Shown: positions 12,603 to 25,190 of the stretch, one piece after another | Layout of the letters: every line of letters begins with the position of its first letter | Numbering within the stretch: the first letter of the stretch is position 1 | Assembly: GCA_007922195.1 (NCBI GenBank) | Contig: ML682232.1 | Span: forward strand, 124,001 to 188,000 | Origin: Podocnemis expansa | Lineage: Eukaryota; Chordata; Testudines; Podocnemididae | Direction of reading: 5' to 3' | DNA length: 64,000 nucleotides | Made by a program: the position numbers and the translations under genes | Notes under the pieces: generated by a model | What the model was told of the DNA's origin: nothing | What the model saw: only the letters and a program-made list of their open reading frames with translations | The model's database searches: none

Positions 12603-12924
12603 CAGTGGTTAAAATATAATTTGACAGATCCCAGAACCCTCCTAATCTCTGGCCCTCCCCACCAACTCCCTGACCCCCCCCCCCCTTCACCCCATCTACC
12701 TGGCTGCAGGCTGCTCCCTGGCCAGGCCACTCCTGCCCTGAGCACACATCTGAGTATGCTCAGGGCAGGAGATTTGAGAACTCCCCCAGCCTGGGTGCAG
12801 CTCCCGGGGCATGGTAGGGCAGAACATGCATTCCACCTGATTTTTCTATTTTTCAGAGGCCCGGAAATCTGGCCCCTCAAATTTGTGGGCCCCAGAACTG
12901 CATTCTGGCTTACTTTAACCCCTG
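12603..12924. mobile_element. Non-autonomous hAT element, 322 bp, perfect 8-bp TSD
   Basis: CATTTATG at 12595-12602 and 12925-12932 flanks an element starting CAGTGGTTAAA and ending TTTAACCCCTG, i.e. inverted termini. It has a C-run near 12666-12676 and GC-rich interior. No transposase is encoded. Confidence 0.88.
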
Positions 12925-13231
12925 CATTTATGATACTTGGTATACCAAAGTGCAGGGCTTCCAATTGCCAAAAGTTTATCAAGCGTTGGCGACATTGTAA
13001 AGTGAATTAAATTGTAGCCATTCGAAGTGGCTATGTTTCAAAACTACTTCAAAATAAACACTCTAAATAACCATTGTTGAGGCTGCATAGTATCTTGTTC
13101 TTCCTACAGTTCCATGTGGATTCTATTGTATTTCAATAAAAAGGATAGATGTGGAAAAAATGTAGGAAGCAGAAAACAGGTACAGCTGAATTTTCTGCCC
13201 TTGGAAGTCAAATGTTAGGGAGTATATATAT

Positions 13232-13695
13232 CAGGCATGGCCAAACTGCAGCTCGGGAGCCACATGTGGCTCTTGAATGAAAACTTGTGGCTCCTGGAAG
13301 AAAGTCAGCAAATCAATTTAGGAAAGTAGCCCCGCCCTAGGAGTTCAGGAGGGGGTTGGGACAGTGGGTGAAGTGCAGCATGGTCGGGGAGAAGTGCAGC
13401 ATGGTCAGGATTTTTTAAAACTCGCCACTAGGCTGCAGTCTTCTACACTGAGCAGCAGCTAAGTTTTTACTGTATAGGCCTAATTTTCATGGTAACCTTA
13501 AGTAATTATTAGAAGCGGACATTAGTAGGATCAATATTTGTCCTCTTTTTACGATAAAATTAAAGTGTGCAATGAATTTTAAACTTAGGAATTTTGGAGT
13601 AGGTAAAAGTATATGGGTATAGGCCTCAGTGTGGCTCTTGAAGGTTTAATAATCAACTTGTATGGCTCTTGAGTTTCATAAATTTGGCCACCCCG
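13232..13695 (+). mobile_element. Non-autonomous hAT element, 'GGCCAAA' family, copy 1
   Basis: It starts CAGGCATGGCCAAACTG and ends in the inverted AATTTGGCCACCCCG. ATATATAT flanks both sides (13224-13231, 13696-13703), though this is a low-complexity duplication. The interior includes 'attagaagcggacattagtaggatc' type sequence that recurs in reverse complement in 22651-23125, showing that these are one family in opposite orientations. Confidence 0.86.
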
Positions 13696-13703
13696 ATATA
13701 TAT

Positions 13704-16533
13704 ACTTCATGTATGACTGTCTTAGCAGGAATGTCAAACACAACATATATTGAAAGAAAGTTACTGGCACATGCGGTGATTGGGACATCACATGACACAA
13801 TGTATATACTTATGTTTGTTAGTTACTCCACTGAGTCTGTGACTGGTCAGTGAGGCAGGGAGCAATGGCAAATAGTTGGGAGTGGGAGATGAAAAAGTTG
13901 TAATTCTGGATTTCAGAAAACTTGCTTGGACAAAAATATTTTCCTGGACAGTACAAAGTTACTCAATGTAAACATGTTTTAGCCAACAGGTTATACTTGC
14001 ATGGACCCTGCCCCATCTCATAAAAGAAGAGTAAAGTACAGGAACATTGCTGGTGCTGGGCACAAGGGGCACAGACCCTGAGTGTCCAAGCCAGTGTCCC
14101 TAATCCTGCTGAGCCCCGCAAGCACTGGCTCAGAGAGTCTGCTCAAGCTTGGGGCCAGCAGCAGCAGCTGGCCTCTGTCCATCTGGGACCTGGGGCCAGC
14201 ACCTCAAATGTTTCTTGGGGGCAGGGAGACAGCAATCCCCCTGGTAAAGTCGTGCTACTGCTAAGATGTTGTTACTAGAAAAATAAAGCATTACTGAGAG
14301 TAATAATTTCTCAGCAAGGCTTCATAAAATGTTCACGACTCTAACGAAAAATTCCAGAATCACAATGGGGAGCTGCTTGACTAAATCACTGCAGTCCCCA
14401 CTGTGTAAAAGTTGTTTACACACAATAAATATTTCATAAAGGAGTGATAATACTATAGATTTGACATGGCATAGTGACTTTTTAAAAGTGAGATTCCTGC
14501 TAAGCCTGACAATAGCCCATTTAATTTAGTCACATCTCCCTCTTGAAAATATACATGGATGTAACAGTTATTTGGGTTTTTATCATACCATTCAAATTTA
14601 CTAGCACTGTTGGTTGTGAATCACATTATTGGAGCATAAAGTTTATTTTTGTAGTTAGTAATGTGTTTTTAAATAAAATATTTTTAAAGAACTACTTCAG
14701 TGCAACACTATATATTTGGCATATAGCAATGCTTATTAGATGTTCCATTATATTTTATTTAAAAATTGTTTAGATTGCCTAGTTAAATTTCAGCAACCAA
14801 ACAAGTGCTGCAATCATACTTCAGTGAAATGTCTGTGCTGATGGCTTTGGTGACATGCTACAATTTGGCCTCTGCTTGCTGAAGCTCTCAGGAAATTCCA
14901 GAATACATGCATAGAACTATACTCACAGTGTGCCAAGATCAATGGACAAAAACTGGAATGATTTATATTTAAATCATCCAAACTTGGAGGGATAAAATGG
15001 GACTTGAATCCAAACCAAATCCTAGATTTCAATTAGGTTTTGTCATCCCTTCCAGAAACCCAAATAATAATAATAAAACCTTACTGACACTGAAGACTAA
15101 TGAGCAAATGTGCTGGCTTTCTAAAATTAGGTGCATGCAAATTGAGATGGAAATAAGCTCAGTTGTGCTGAATTCATAGAGCCAAAAGCTTCAGGTAAAA
15201 TAGGGTTGTTGTGGGGGTGGTGCTGGGAGACAGTCTGCTTTAATTATTTCCTTTTTCTCAAATTGTTTATCATTGTACAAAGGCTTATTTAGAAGAAAAT
15301 CACCACATGACAATAATTGGGAATTCTAGTTAAAAATAAACTGACAACTTGTGAAGCAATACTTTTTTTTTTCTTTTTCCCCACAGTGAGTGTAGCTTCG
15401 AAACCAGCTGTGCTGTTCCTGACTTCTCAAATTGTTGTTCATGGAATAGAATGCACATAGCTTTTGAGCCTTTTTTTGGTGTTATTTCCTAGGCTTGCTG
15501 TTAGGCAGCTATTTAAAGAACTAGCTAGTAATGCAGCTGTGGTTAATTAAGTAAAAAAAGAAGTGAGAAGTTGTTTTAGGATATATGGGTTGTTACTTGT
15601 AGAATCTAGCATCTAAGGACTTGATATTTGCCAAGTTAGGATTCCTCCAAGCAAATATGTTTTCATGAAATGTTCTTGAACACATTCTTTTTCTCAGATT
15701 AGGGAAAGATGAGAGAATCAATGGCTGGGCCCAAGGCTGAGTGGCAGTTTAGCTCTCTGCACTGTGAAAGAAGAACCAGAAACAACTTTCGTCCATTCCT
15801 AAACTCAAGAAACTGTGAGCACTAAGCACAGAAATGGATAGTGGTGATGTAAAACCCTTTGTAGATGAGTACAGTAGTTGCTTATGGAGGGACAGACAAA
15901 ATAAAAGTACTTTTCTTTTTTATAAAGGAAGGAATTATAGAACAAATAGGTTAGAACCTCTATTCTCACACCCCTTCCTACTAGTGAGGGCTTGAGTTGT
16001 TCCCTCAAGTATATCATACTCTTGTGAAGGTTGGGAACGTTTGGCTCAAATGCAGATTTCTTTACTCCACCTTTGTTACCCTACCACAATACTGGCTGCA
16101 TTGGAATTTTGTATGCAAAACTCAAAGCAAAGCGTCAAGAAAAGACATTCTTTTTTATTTTATTGAGTGAACATTGGCTGCTTTCTTGCACATAGTTTAT
16201 TTCCATTATCAAATTACAAGCTTACCTGAAGTTATTTGATATTTCCCCACAAGAAACCATCCAGCCAAACCCCTCTCCCCAGAAACCTACATACAGAAAA
16301 CAAAGAAGGAATATTTCTTGCACTGCTTTAAAATTCATTTCCTAGGCATCTGGCTTTATGATAACTTCATTTTAATTTTACCATTCTATTGCAAACTACA
16401 CTGACAGCCAGCCTTTAATATAGTAAAGGAACAGTATTTTTATTAAAAGGTCTATTTAAGAACATTGCTTACCTATTTCACTTGACTGTACTGCAATGAA
16501 ACAACTTATCCATACAAGATTGTTACCTTGATT
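13704..16533. other. No recognised feature
   Basis: AT-rich DNA. A moderately GC-rich patch at 14045-14250 may be another degraded element, but I find no termini. Short ORFs only. Confidence 0.45.
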
Positions 16534-16541
16534 ATTTAGGC

Positions 16542-17285
16542 CAGGGGTTCCCAAGCTGTGGCCCATGGGCCAAAACTGGCCTGTGGAGTTTTTTAAAGTG
16601 GCCCAGCCTCCCCTACCACTGACTGGGAACTAGACTGCGGCTATCTGCCTCCCACCTGGTCCTGGCGCGCAGCCAGGAGCCAGGCTGTGGTGCAAGCTGG
16701 GAACCGGGTCCAGCATGCAGCCAGGAGCAGGAGCTGGGCTTCAGAGGCTGGGAACCAGGCTGCGTTGGCTCATTCCTCTTGCCCAGTCCCAGCATAGAGC
16801 TGTAGGCTGGGCTGCAGTTGCAAGCCTGCAGCCCTGTCAGATGCACACACAGCCAGCTGCCAGTCTCCCACAGACACCTTTCTTCTGCCTGGTGCCTGCT
16901 CCTAGCCCCCCCGCCTACCTCCCGGTGCCTGCTCCCAGCTCTCCCAGCAACCCATCATACTCAAGGAGCCGAGACTCTGTAAATTAGTTTCCTTTTGCAT
17001 GAAATGAACTGTTTTTAAGACCTTAATTTTTAAAATTTTAAAATTGTAATTTTTAAAACTGTTTTTTAAAACAAATTAAGTTTAATTTTTTAAAAAATTT
17101 AAATTTGCTTTTTGCTAAATAAATATTTACTTTTAAATATGTGTAACTCTGTAGACCCTAATGGTGTACTCTGTACTGTATACAAATACATCAGTACATT
17201 TTTAATGACTTGATAGACCAGTGGCCCTTCAGGGTTGTAAAAATGATATTTGTGACCCTCGAGCCAATGAGGCTGGGAACCACGG
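16542..17285. mobile_element. Non-autonomous hAT element, 744 bp
   Basis: It begins CAGGGGTTCCCAAGC and ends GCTGGGAACCACGG, an imperfect inverted repeat. The duplication is ATTTAGGC (16534-16541) and ATTTAGGT (17286-17293), 7 of 8 matching. The first half is GC-rich; the second half (about 16990-17140) is almost pure A/T. Confidence 0.86.
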
Positions 17286-17293
17286 ATTTAGGT

Positions 17294-18202
17294 GTGTGTT
17301 TAGTTTGTTTCTAGAGCTTATCTCTGCTATGAGATTTTTGTCTGCATTGTCACAATACCCAAAAATTTCCACTAGAGACTCATGTAAAGCTTCATGGACA
17401 TTAATGCATTAGCCAACTGAGGCTTAAAAAACAAAAGGGTACTTTTTGAATGAGGGTCATTGTTACTAATTCTTGCAATATTATTGCTGGTCTTCTGATA
17501 TTTGGTTTGTGGTTTTTGTTTTATTTTTTTCTTAAAAGCTCCAGCTATTGGAATCAGATGGCTACATAAAGATATCCACTTTAGTAAACTTCTATGCCCT
17601 AGCTGTGGAGAAAACTTGAAAACATGAAACAGTGAATCATAAAGGTGCAAATTATAGAGGAAGAAGAGAGCCCACCTTTTTGTTTAAAAAAAAATCTCTT
17701 GAGGTTAAACTCAATCTAATGATTTTTGGAGGGCTTGACCCATGACTTTTGAATTCTTGGGACTGTCAGTAGTGGGGACAATAATATAATTTTTTCACTT
17801 CCTCTCAAATATGACTGACTTGTTTCCACCATGATCACACCAGGATTAAGATGATGACTCTCTGGGGTACCCCAAATGCAACTGGCTTATTAAATAAAAA
17901 GCATATGGCAGAGTTGGTTGTAAAATGGGTGAATTCACCATTCTTTTGTCCCTACCTGACTTTTTTCCTGAAGAATGATTTCTATGAATCTTTTGACCCA
18001 CTCAGCTATATTTCCCTCCATCAAAGAACTGGGTGATAACTGCTTGAATTGGGGTCCATGCATAGCTGCCAATATTTCAAACTTTTTGTGAAGAACTGTT
18101 GTCCATGAAATTTATTCTTCACATACAGAAAGGTTTTGTGTATATGCAGGTGAATTTTAGCTCCTGACACAGCGCTTCACAGAAACCAGTTCTTTCTATA
18201 TC
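17294..18202. other. No recognised feature
   Basis: AT-rich spacer between two hAT elements. Nothing supportable beyond short frames. Confidence 0.45.
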
Positions 18203-18210
18203 CTTTAGAG

Positions 18211-18594
18211 CAGGGCCTTTCAAACTTTTTTTTTTCCTGGAACTCAGTTGAAATAAATCATTTATGCTCACGACCCAATAATTACATCTTTGAGCAATGC
18301 ATTCCAGTCTTTTGGTGGGGGCAGCAGTGGGTTCTGCGACCCAGTTCCTGAGGGTCAATGTTCCCTCTAATTACTCATAGACTGTGTGCACAAACAATTT
18401 CTTTGTGTGCACAAAAACATTTCTTTGTGAGCACCAATATTAGCACTATTGAATTTTTTTGTGCATACTTTATTTTGTTGTGGGCACAAGTTTCATGACC
18501 TGTGTGCACGCACACACATGCACAGCTTAGAGGGAACAGTGCTGAGGGTCTGTGACCCAATACTGGGTCCCAACCCTAAGTTTGAAAACCACTG
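18211..18594. mobile_element. Outer hAT element, interrupted by a second hAT
   Basis: Perfect 8-bp duplication CTTTAGAG at 18203-18210 and 18595-18602. The termini are CAGGGCCTTTCAAAC and the inverted GTTTGAAAACCACTG. Its original length is about 190 bp once the nested 18356-18541 element and one TSD copy are set aside. Words such as 'gacccaataattac' and 'gacccaatactggg' on both sides of the insert belong to the outer element. Confidence 0.9.
18356..18541. mobile_element. Nested hAT element (CAATGTTCCCTCTAA family), 186 bp
   Basis: Perfect duplication CTGAGGGT at 18348-18355 and 18542-18549. It starts CAATGTTCCCTCTAA and ends TTAGAGGGAACAGTG. The interior is rich in GTGTGCAC-like words. It inserted after the outer element was in place, which gives a relative order for two families. 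Confidence 0.9.
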
Positions 18595-18602
18595 CTTTAG
18601 AG

Positions 18603-20553
18603 GCAGGGAAGTGTTCTTCACTATTTAACACATGATGAAACAGATCATGAAGTTAAGTGTTCTGATGATGGCCATGAGTAATTCAGTGTCAAAACACTTC
18701 ATCATAAATACTTGAAGTTATTTGTTCCCATGTGTTACTCCCCTAGCAAATATTGCTTCTCATGCTTTGGGCGGATCCTCCCTTTTGAGTGAAAGTCATG
18801 CTGGTTGGCCAGAAATGTGGAGAGAGATTCCTTCATATTCTTAATCCTTTTTCTTATCATATTACTTTCTAGGACAAAAGGATTGAGCAAAAATGAGTCA
18901 AAGCTTGATGTGACCCTATGCAGTAAATTTTCAGTAATTTCTTTGGTGTTCTTAAGTAGTACTTAACTCACGGTGTTTGCTCTGCACATTGCTCCTGGCA
19001 GGTACTGCCACTTTTGGAGACCTCTTGGATTATGACTGGGAGGACTGGATGGATTCCCTGATGCTCAGTTGGTGAATGAGCATCTCCATATCTTATGCTC
19101 CTCCAGCGCATACTCTAAGAGGTGACGGCAGCATTATCACCCTTCTCTTGGGTTTTCCTTGAGCAGGGCCTGTGGGAGGATGCTCACCACCTGCTCTTCA
19201 CTCCTAGCCCTCTGGACTTTGTTACTAGGCCCCTGCCATGCAAGCTCCCCAGCCTTCTCACTTCCATTGTAGCCAGAGATTTTCATCTCAAAATGCTTAA
19301 AACTGCCAAATAGAATGGTAGGGAAGGAATGGTCAGAAAAGCCCCAAAAAGGGTTGAAATTCCTGATAGGCACTATTCTTTAGCAGGCTGTAAGATGACA
19401 ACAGTACTAAAGCATCTTGTGACAGGCCAAAACAGTGATTAAGGATAACACAATTCAGAATCTGGCAAATGATCAGTAGTGTCATCCCCCATCCCACTCC
19501 CGGTGCCACCATATATAAGGTGTCCTTTATGTAGCTCTGAAAATGCCATCCCACCCTCAACCACCAAGGGCATCCTACATCATAAACAACCCTTGAAATA
19601 CTGTCCCTCATTGTTCCTTCTTTCCCAGTGATACCCTACTTCATGCCTTATGTTGTGCTCAAAACGCTGTCTCTTTATGCCCTCCCAAAGGCCCCCTATG
19701 TCCTATGTACTACTCTTTGCTCCTGCCAGCCTAAAAATAGCTGAGGTGACAGTGACAATTTGTGGGGTGTTTGAGGAGACTAGAGAGGAAAGATACCTCT
19801 ACCTGACAGCACAGACAACATGGACCAAGAAGATTGGAGCAGAAAGCCAGAGAAAAGAAACCAGAAAGGCAGAGAAGGAAGCTTGAAGCAAGAATCATCA
19901 GTAAGCATCATCAAAGGCATAGCTGCGCCTCAGGTTGTGAGCGACCAGGCTAACAGAGTCCCTGTCATATGCTCATTACCAAAAGGTAATACTTTGCTAG
20001 GATGCAGCAGAAGGACCAAAGGGATTCTGTGAGATGATTTTGTAAGTAAAGAGTGCTTGGGTCTGTATGTTAACAAAGCAGAGTGTCTGTGGTATATGTG
20101 AATGTCCGATTCTCCACCCATCCGGCAGCTGTCTGATCAACATTTGCTGAACAATTAGATTATTTAGTGTCTATAAATATTGAGAATAAGTATTAATAAT
20201 GTTCCGGTTCAATTGTTTTTAGCTATTTAAAACTTCATTTACCTCAGAGTAAAATTGTACTGTATGTGCTGTGGTAGAGTTGCACTCTCCATGACTGTCT
20301 CTCTGTGCTGCACATACTACGATAAAAGTGCCAAGGAAAAGTGATTTCTGAAGTAAATGATTTTCAGTTTTTGAGTCTAACTGTATTAATACTTGCTTTC
20401 AATAAATAATTGCTTTGTTTTTGAAGAAAATATTGGCTTGGTCTATTTTCATGTTGTGGTGGTTGGCAAGTTGAAGCAGGGAAGCAGCTAGCTTTTTTAA
20501 AAAGCCTCCTTCTACCCATTTTGCCCATATAGTTCAGGTTGAGAACCTGCAGT
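18603..20553. other. No recognised feature
   Basis: No repeat termini found. A weak exon-like segment at 19002-19075 is treated in the findings. Otherwise short frames only. Confidence 0.45.
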
Positions 20554-20882
20554 AATAGATTTATAGATTTGAAGGTCAAAAAGGACCAATGTGATCATGT
20601 AGTCTGACCTCTTGCACAATACAGGTCATAGAACCTCTCATCCACTCCTTCAATACATACCTAACCTATGATTGAGTCATTGAAGTCTCCAGATCATGGT
20701 TTAAAGACTTAAAGAGAAACCACCACCAAGTGACCCATGCTCCTCACTATAGGGGAAGACAAAAATCCCCAATCTGCCCTGGGGGAAAATCCCCTCCTAA
20801 CCTCAAATATAGCAGTCAGCTAATCCCTGAGCATGTGGGTGAGACTTGCCAGCCCAACAACTAAAAAAAGAAGTCTGTCACA
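20554..20882 (-). mobile_element. CR1 LINE 3' end, 5'-truncated
   Basis: The conserved CR1 3' UTR is visible: 'aaggaccaatgtgatcatg', 'tagtctgacctc', 'catggtttaaagacttaaag', 'aagtgacccatgctcc', 'gggggaaaatcccctcc'. The 3' terminus lies at the left, where an octamer repeat (ATAGATTT twice near 20555-20570) matches the short tandem tail typical of CR1. The same UTR ends the large CR1 at 44.2 kb. No ORF2 remains. Confidence 0.9.
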
Positions 20883-21183
20883 GAAAAAACTAAATGTTAA
20901 CTGTGTTCTGCTGACTAGTCATGATTTTGATTAGTGAAAGTCTTAATTTCATTTGTCTGACTTCCCATTCACTCTTGTTGTACCTAGATTACCTTACGAC
21001 ACCATGCAATGCTTATTGTGGTTTTCTTGGCCTCCTATGTTTTTCATTGTAATGCTCAGTTTCATTGGGAATGCTGATTGGTGGTGCCATGTTAAAGAAT
21101 TTTGGGGCCATATGCACTATGGAACTTGGACGACCTCAGATTCAAGTGTCACTATGGCCCTATGTGCCAGAGGCTGCTGTTTT

Positions 21184-21325
21184 TGAGGCAGGGAATGGCT
21201 GATGGGATGGATCACTTGATGATTACCTGTTTTGTTCATTTGCTCCAAAGCACCTGGCATTGGCAACTGTTGGACAACAGGATACTGGGACCATTGGTCT
21301 GACCCAATATGGCCATTCTTATGTT
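21184..21325 (+). repeat. Interspersed repeat fragment (family as 1786-1866)
   Basis: Contains 'gatgggatggatcacttgat', 'gcacctggcattggcaactg', 'aggatactgggaccattgg' and 'tctgacccaatatggccatt', the order seen in the other two copies. The best-preserved copy in this window. Class not assigned. Confidence 0.6.
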
Positions 21326-22642
21326 CATATTCAGAACTCTAAAGCACAAACCTGAAAGTACTTTGTCATAGTTGAACTGAGAGCATGAATTGTCTGTCTG
21401 TGATCTGTTGTAACATGCGGTCTGTTCTATAATTAGTAATGCCAAATGTTTTTCTTTCCATTCAGAATGTAAGAATTTGTGGAGTTCCTCTGAAATTTTT
21501 TTTATCTGATCTCTGCTTCTATAGACCATTTCACGTACATGGCTCAAATCTTATTTTTTACCAAAAGTCAGTTTGCCTTGGTGCTATTTGTTTGTAAAGA
21601 TCAGGATGGATGTTAGACCTCTGAATGAAGTAAGAAAATTCTGCACCATCTTGAGTGCCTCTTGGAAGCAGGTGAAGAATTCAACAGCTTGTAGGAGTGC
21701 TAATTAGAACTAATAATAACTTCACTGACCTGTCTTGGCACTGAAAAGCCTAACAAAAATTGCTCTGGAGGACTGAGATTTTGTTTCTGTGCATGTGATT
21801 GAGAAAGCTCATGATTTTACAGTTCTGTATTTAGTTTAAGTTCACAGTAATGATGTATGAGAGAGTGGTGGGAAGTATGGGGAAGAGAAGGGCAAACAGA
21901 TCTGTCAAATCTATTCTTCAGTAGGGTATTGCTTACAGAGGTTGATATTCCAAGTTAAATCACCTTGTTAAAATTGTCAGTACTTAGGGGGAAAAAAACT
22001 GGAATTGAATTTAGATAATTTTCTCTCCAATACTTGGACTTTTTCATGCTTAGAATTTGCATAAGTATGCATAAAGGGGACTGAGGGAAATCTAGGGTTT
22101 AATTTGGGCAAGTGTCCAGAGAGCACAGAGGTAGAGATTTTTATTTTAACTGGCAGACTAGATTGCTGACTATGGAGAAAATAATCATATCAGTTCTATT
22201 TTTTTCAAGGGGAAGTATGTTCTAGATCTTTTTAATGTAAATATTATTTGTACCAGCCAGAAATGACCCCTTAAACCTTTCACAAGCCATCAGCAAAGTG
22301 ACAGAAAAGTCTCTTCTGACTTTTTCTTCCTGCTGATGAAATGATTAAAAAATCAATCCATGAAATTAGAAGAGAAGGATGCCCTTTATATTCTAACAGA
22401 GCCAGGAACTGCAAATAAAATCCCTACAGTCACTTCTAAGACAATAAGGGCCAAATTCTGCTCAAGAAATAGGCACAGAAATTAAAGGAGTTACTTCAAA
22501 TTTTTATAATTGTGTAGCTAAGATCAGAATCTCGCCACTGAAGTCTTTTAAGTTTTTATCCAAGAGAATAAAAATAATAGCAGAATTTATTCAAGCTGCA
22601 AGTTGGGGATGATTTCTACTTCTGTCAGATTTGATATCTACA
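21326..22642. other. No recognised feature
   Basis: AT-rich DNA with no termini, domains or simple repeats that I can define. Confidence 0.45.
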
Positions 22643-22650
22643 AAATAGAA

Positions 22651-23125
22651 CAGGGGTGGCCAAACTTATGTAACTCAAGAGCCACACAAATTGATTATTA
22701 AACCTTTGAGAGCCACACTGAGAAATATAGCCATACACGTTTATCTACTCCAAAATCATGAAGTTTAAAATTCATTGCACACTTTAATTTTATTGTAGAA
22801 AGAGGACAAATATTGATCCTACTAATGTCCGCTTCTAATAATTACTTAAGGTTACCACAAAAATTAGCCCTATATAGTAAAAACTTAGCTGCTGCTCAGT
22901 GTAGAAGACTGCAGGCTAGTGGTGAGTTTTTAAAAATCCCAACCATGGTGCGCTTCTTTCTGCCATCCCCAACCATGCTTTGTTTCTCCCCACCATCCGA
23001 ACCCCCTCCTGAACTCCGAGGCTGGGGCTTCTTTCCTAAATTGATTTGCTGACATTCTTCCGGGAGCCACAATTTTTCATTCAAGAGCCACATGTGGCTC
23101 CTGAGCCACAGTTTGACCACGCCTG
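22651..23125 (-). mobile_element. Non-autonomous hAT element, 'GGCCAAA' family, copy 2
   Basis: It begins CAGGGGTGGCCAAACTT and ends AGTTTGACCACGCCTG. Flanks AAATAGAA (22643-22650) and CAATAGAG (23126-23133) agree at 6 of 8. Its interior matches the reverse complement of 13232-13695, including 'gagccac' motifs near each end. Confidence 0.84.
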
Positions 23126-23133
23126 CAATAGAG

Positions 23134-25186
23134 TCTTATGTACAAATTAGCATTTCTCTAATCACATAGTCCTAAGGTAGTTGATAGGAGTACTAATTTA
23201 GAATCTCTAGCCCTCTTATTTTTTTTTCCAAGTTTGATTTTTAAAAAAAAAAAAAATTAAACAGCATTTCCTTAAATTTTCCTTTGAAAAATCTATGGTT
23301 TAATTAGAAAAACACATTTAGTTTCCAACCAAATGGAAGCATCTAGTATGGCATGCAAATAAAGAATCTTGTTTGCCACTTACTCATGCACTGTTACTAG
23401 AACTGCCAGAGGAATAAAACAAGGCCAAGATTTTCAAAAATAGGAACCTACATTTAGATTTGAAAGTTGTGCTTAACTATGGATTTAGAAAAGTGCTGAG
23501 CACCCATCTGCTCCCACAGCAACGTGGCTTGAATAAATAAAACAAAATCAAGCAGACTTGACCTTGTATTTCTACAGAGCTAAATGGATCATTGCTGGGC
23601 AAAATTGTTCACACTTAACTACTTATAGCTAAAAAAAACTTCAGTTGAAGCATTTAGGACTTCCTTATGGATTGAAGTGCTGAACTGTAGCCATTCAAAC
23701 TTGAACATTTTGGTTTATATGCACCATTCAACCATTAGATGATCTACATTAGCACACAAACTACTGTGGACACTGGAATCCTGTAAATTCAATGGCTAAC
23801 CTGCCACTGATTTTACTAGAAATTGGCCCAGATCCTTATTAAGTGAGACTAATGCAGAAATCAGTGCTTCGCATTAATGTAAGAGGCTATTCCAGATGCA
23901 CAACCTTTTTGGAAAGTTTAGGAAGCAGCCAAAGGATGCCAGAGTCCAAATGTTATTTTTTATTGTACCTAGAAAAACTAAATGCAGATAGTTAAGCACT
24001 GAACTAAGTCTCTGATAGCGGGCTTCAACCAAAACCGTTTATAAAATCAATTAATATTTTTCCATTGTCTGCCAGCTTGATTTCATTGCTGCACCTTTGT
24101 CTGGAAGGCCAATCTTTCTTGAGAGACCCTGAGTGCTAGTTGCTGCTCTTTGGTTTAAAAGTAACCATGATTTGACATCGTTTAAAGGTTCCCACAATGC
24201 AAATGGAGGCCTGTCAGATCTGTGAGGCCCAGGAATGGTGTTCCTAGGCATTCCCACGTACTTTAACCCCTGGTGCATGCCTTGCTCACCCCTGTGTGTG
24301 CACATGCCGGGACTACTTATTTAATAAGGTACTATTACACACTATTTGTAAGATGGCAAAATTGCACCCATAGTAGTTAAGGAAGTATAAAAGTTCAACA
24401 CTATATACACTGATACATTTGTATTACATACTTTTTTAAAATCTCATCAAAGCAAGCTGTAGCCTAGGATTTCCCATGCAGAACCTCATGTTAATGCCTC
24501 GGCTGTCATGACTTTGATCTCATTTGCTAAGAAAACTCTAATCTATTATCTTCCTCCCCAAAAGCTGTTCCCAGTTAAAAGAACAAGCTTGTATAATGAT
24601 GTAGATTTCAATTTCTATTAATTGGTAAGTAGAAGGTAGGCATGATGGTGAGGGAAAGAAATAAAATACCAGTTGATGAAGCAGCTGACTCTCATGGCAG
24701 TACTTCACTGCAGTGGCTTACTAGTTTCCAGTGTATATGTATTGCTGCTGGTGCTTAAGGCTTGTGAAACTGATAATCCAAGTTCCATTCCGTACTTTAG
24801 CTTTAGATGGCAGTTGTACAACCTGTCCTGAGTAAGGGTTGACTCATAACTCCCCCACCTCAGGAGCAGGCCAGAGCATTAATTGCTTGGTTTGCAATTC
24901 CTCCCATATGTTTGGGTGGGTTGTGTATATTACCCCACCTTTTCCAGAGAGCAGTTCACTGCTCCCAGTGAACCTGTACACCTACTTGGAAGGTTGGGCT
25001 GGGTCAAACCTCTGATAGGTGTCAGCAAAGCAGAACTATTTTCTTCTCTGCAGCAGGTGTTATAATCTGACAGGCCTAAACAGAGGAGACCTTACTTCCC
25101 TGCAGGGCTAAGTAAAGACTGACAATTTAATGCTCAATGGTGAGCCTCTGTACTGATATGTTACTGCCAGACAACTCTCTAAATTG
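23134..25186. other. No recognised feature
   Basis: AT-rich sequence including an A-run near 23241-23256. No gene or definable repeat. Confidence 0.45.
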
Positions 25187-25190
25187 TATG

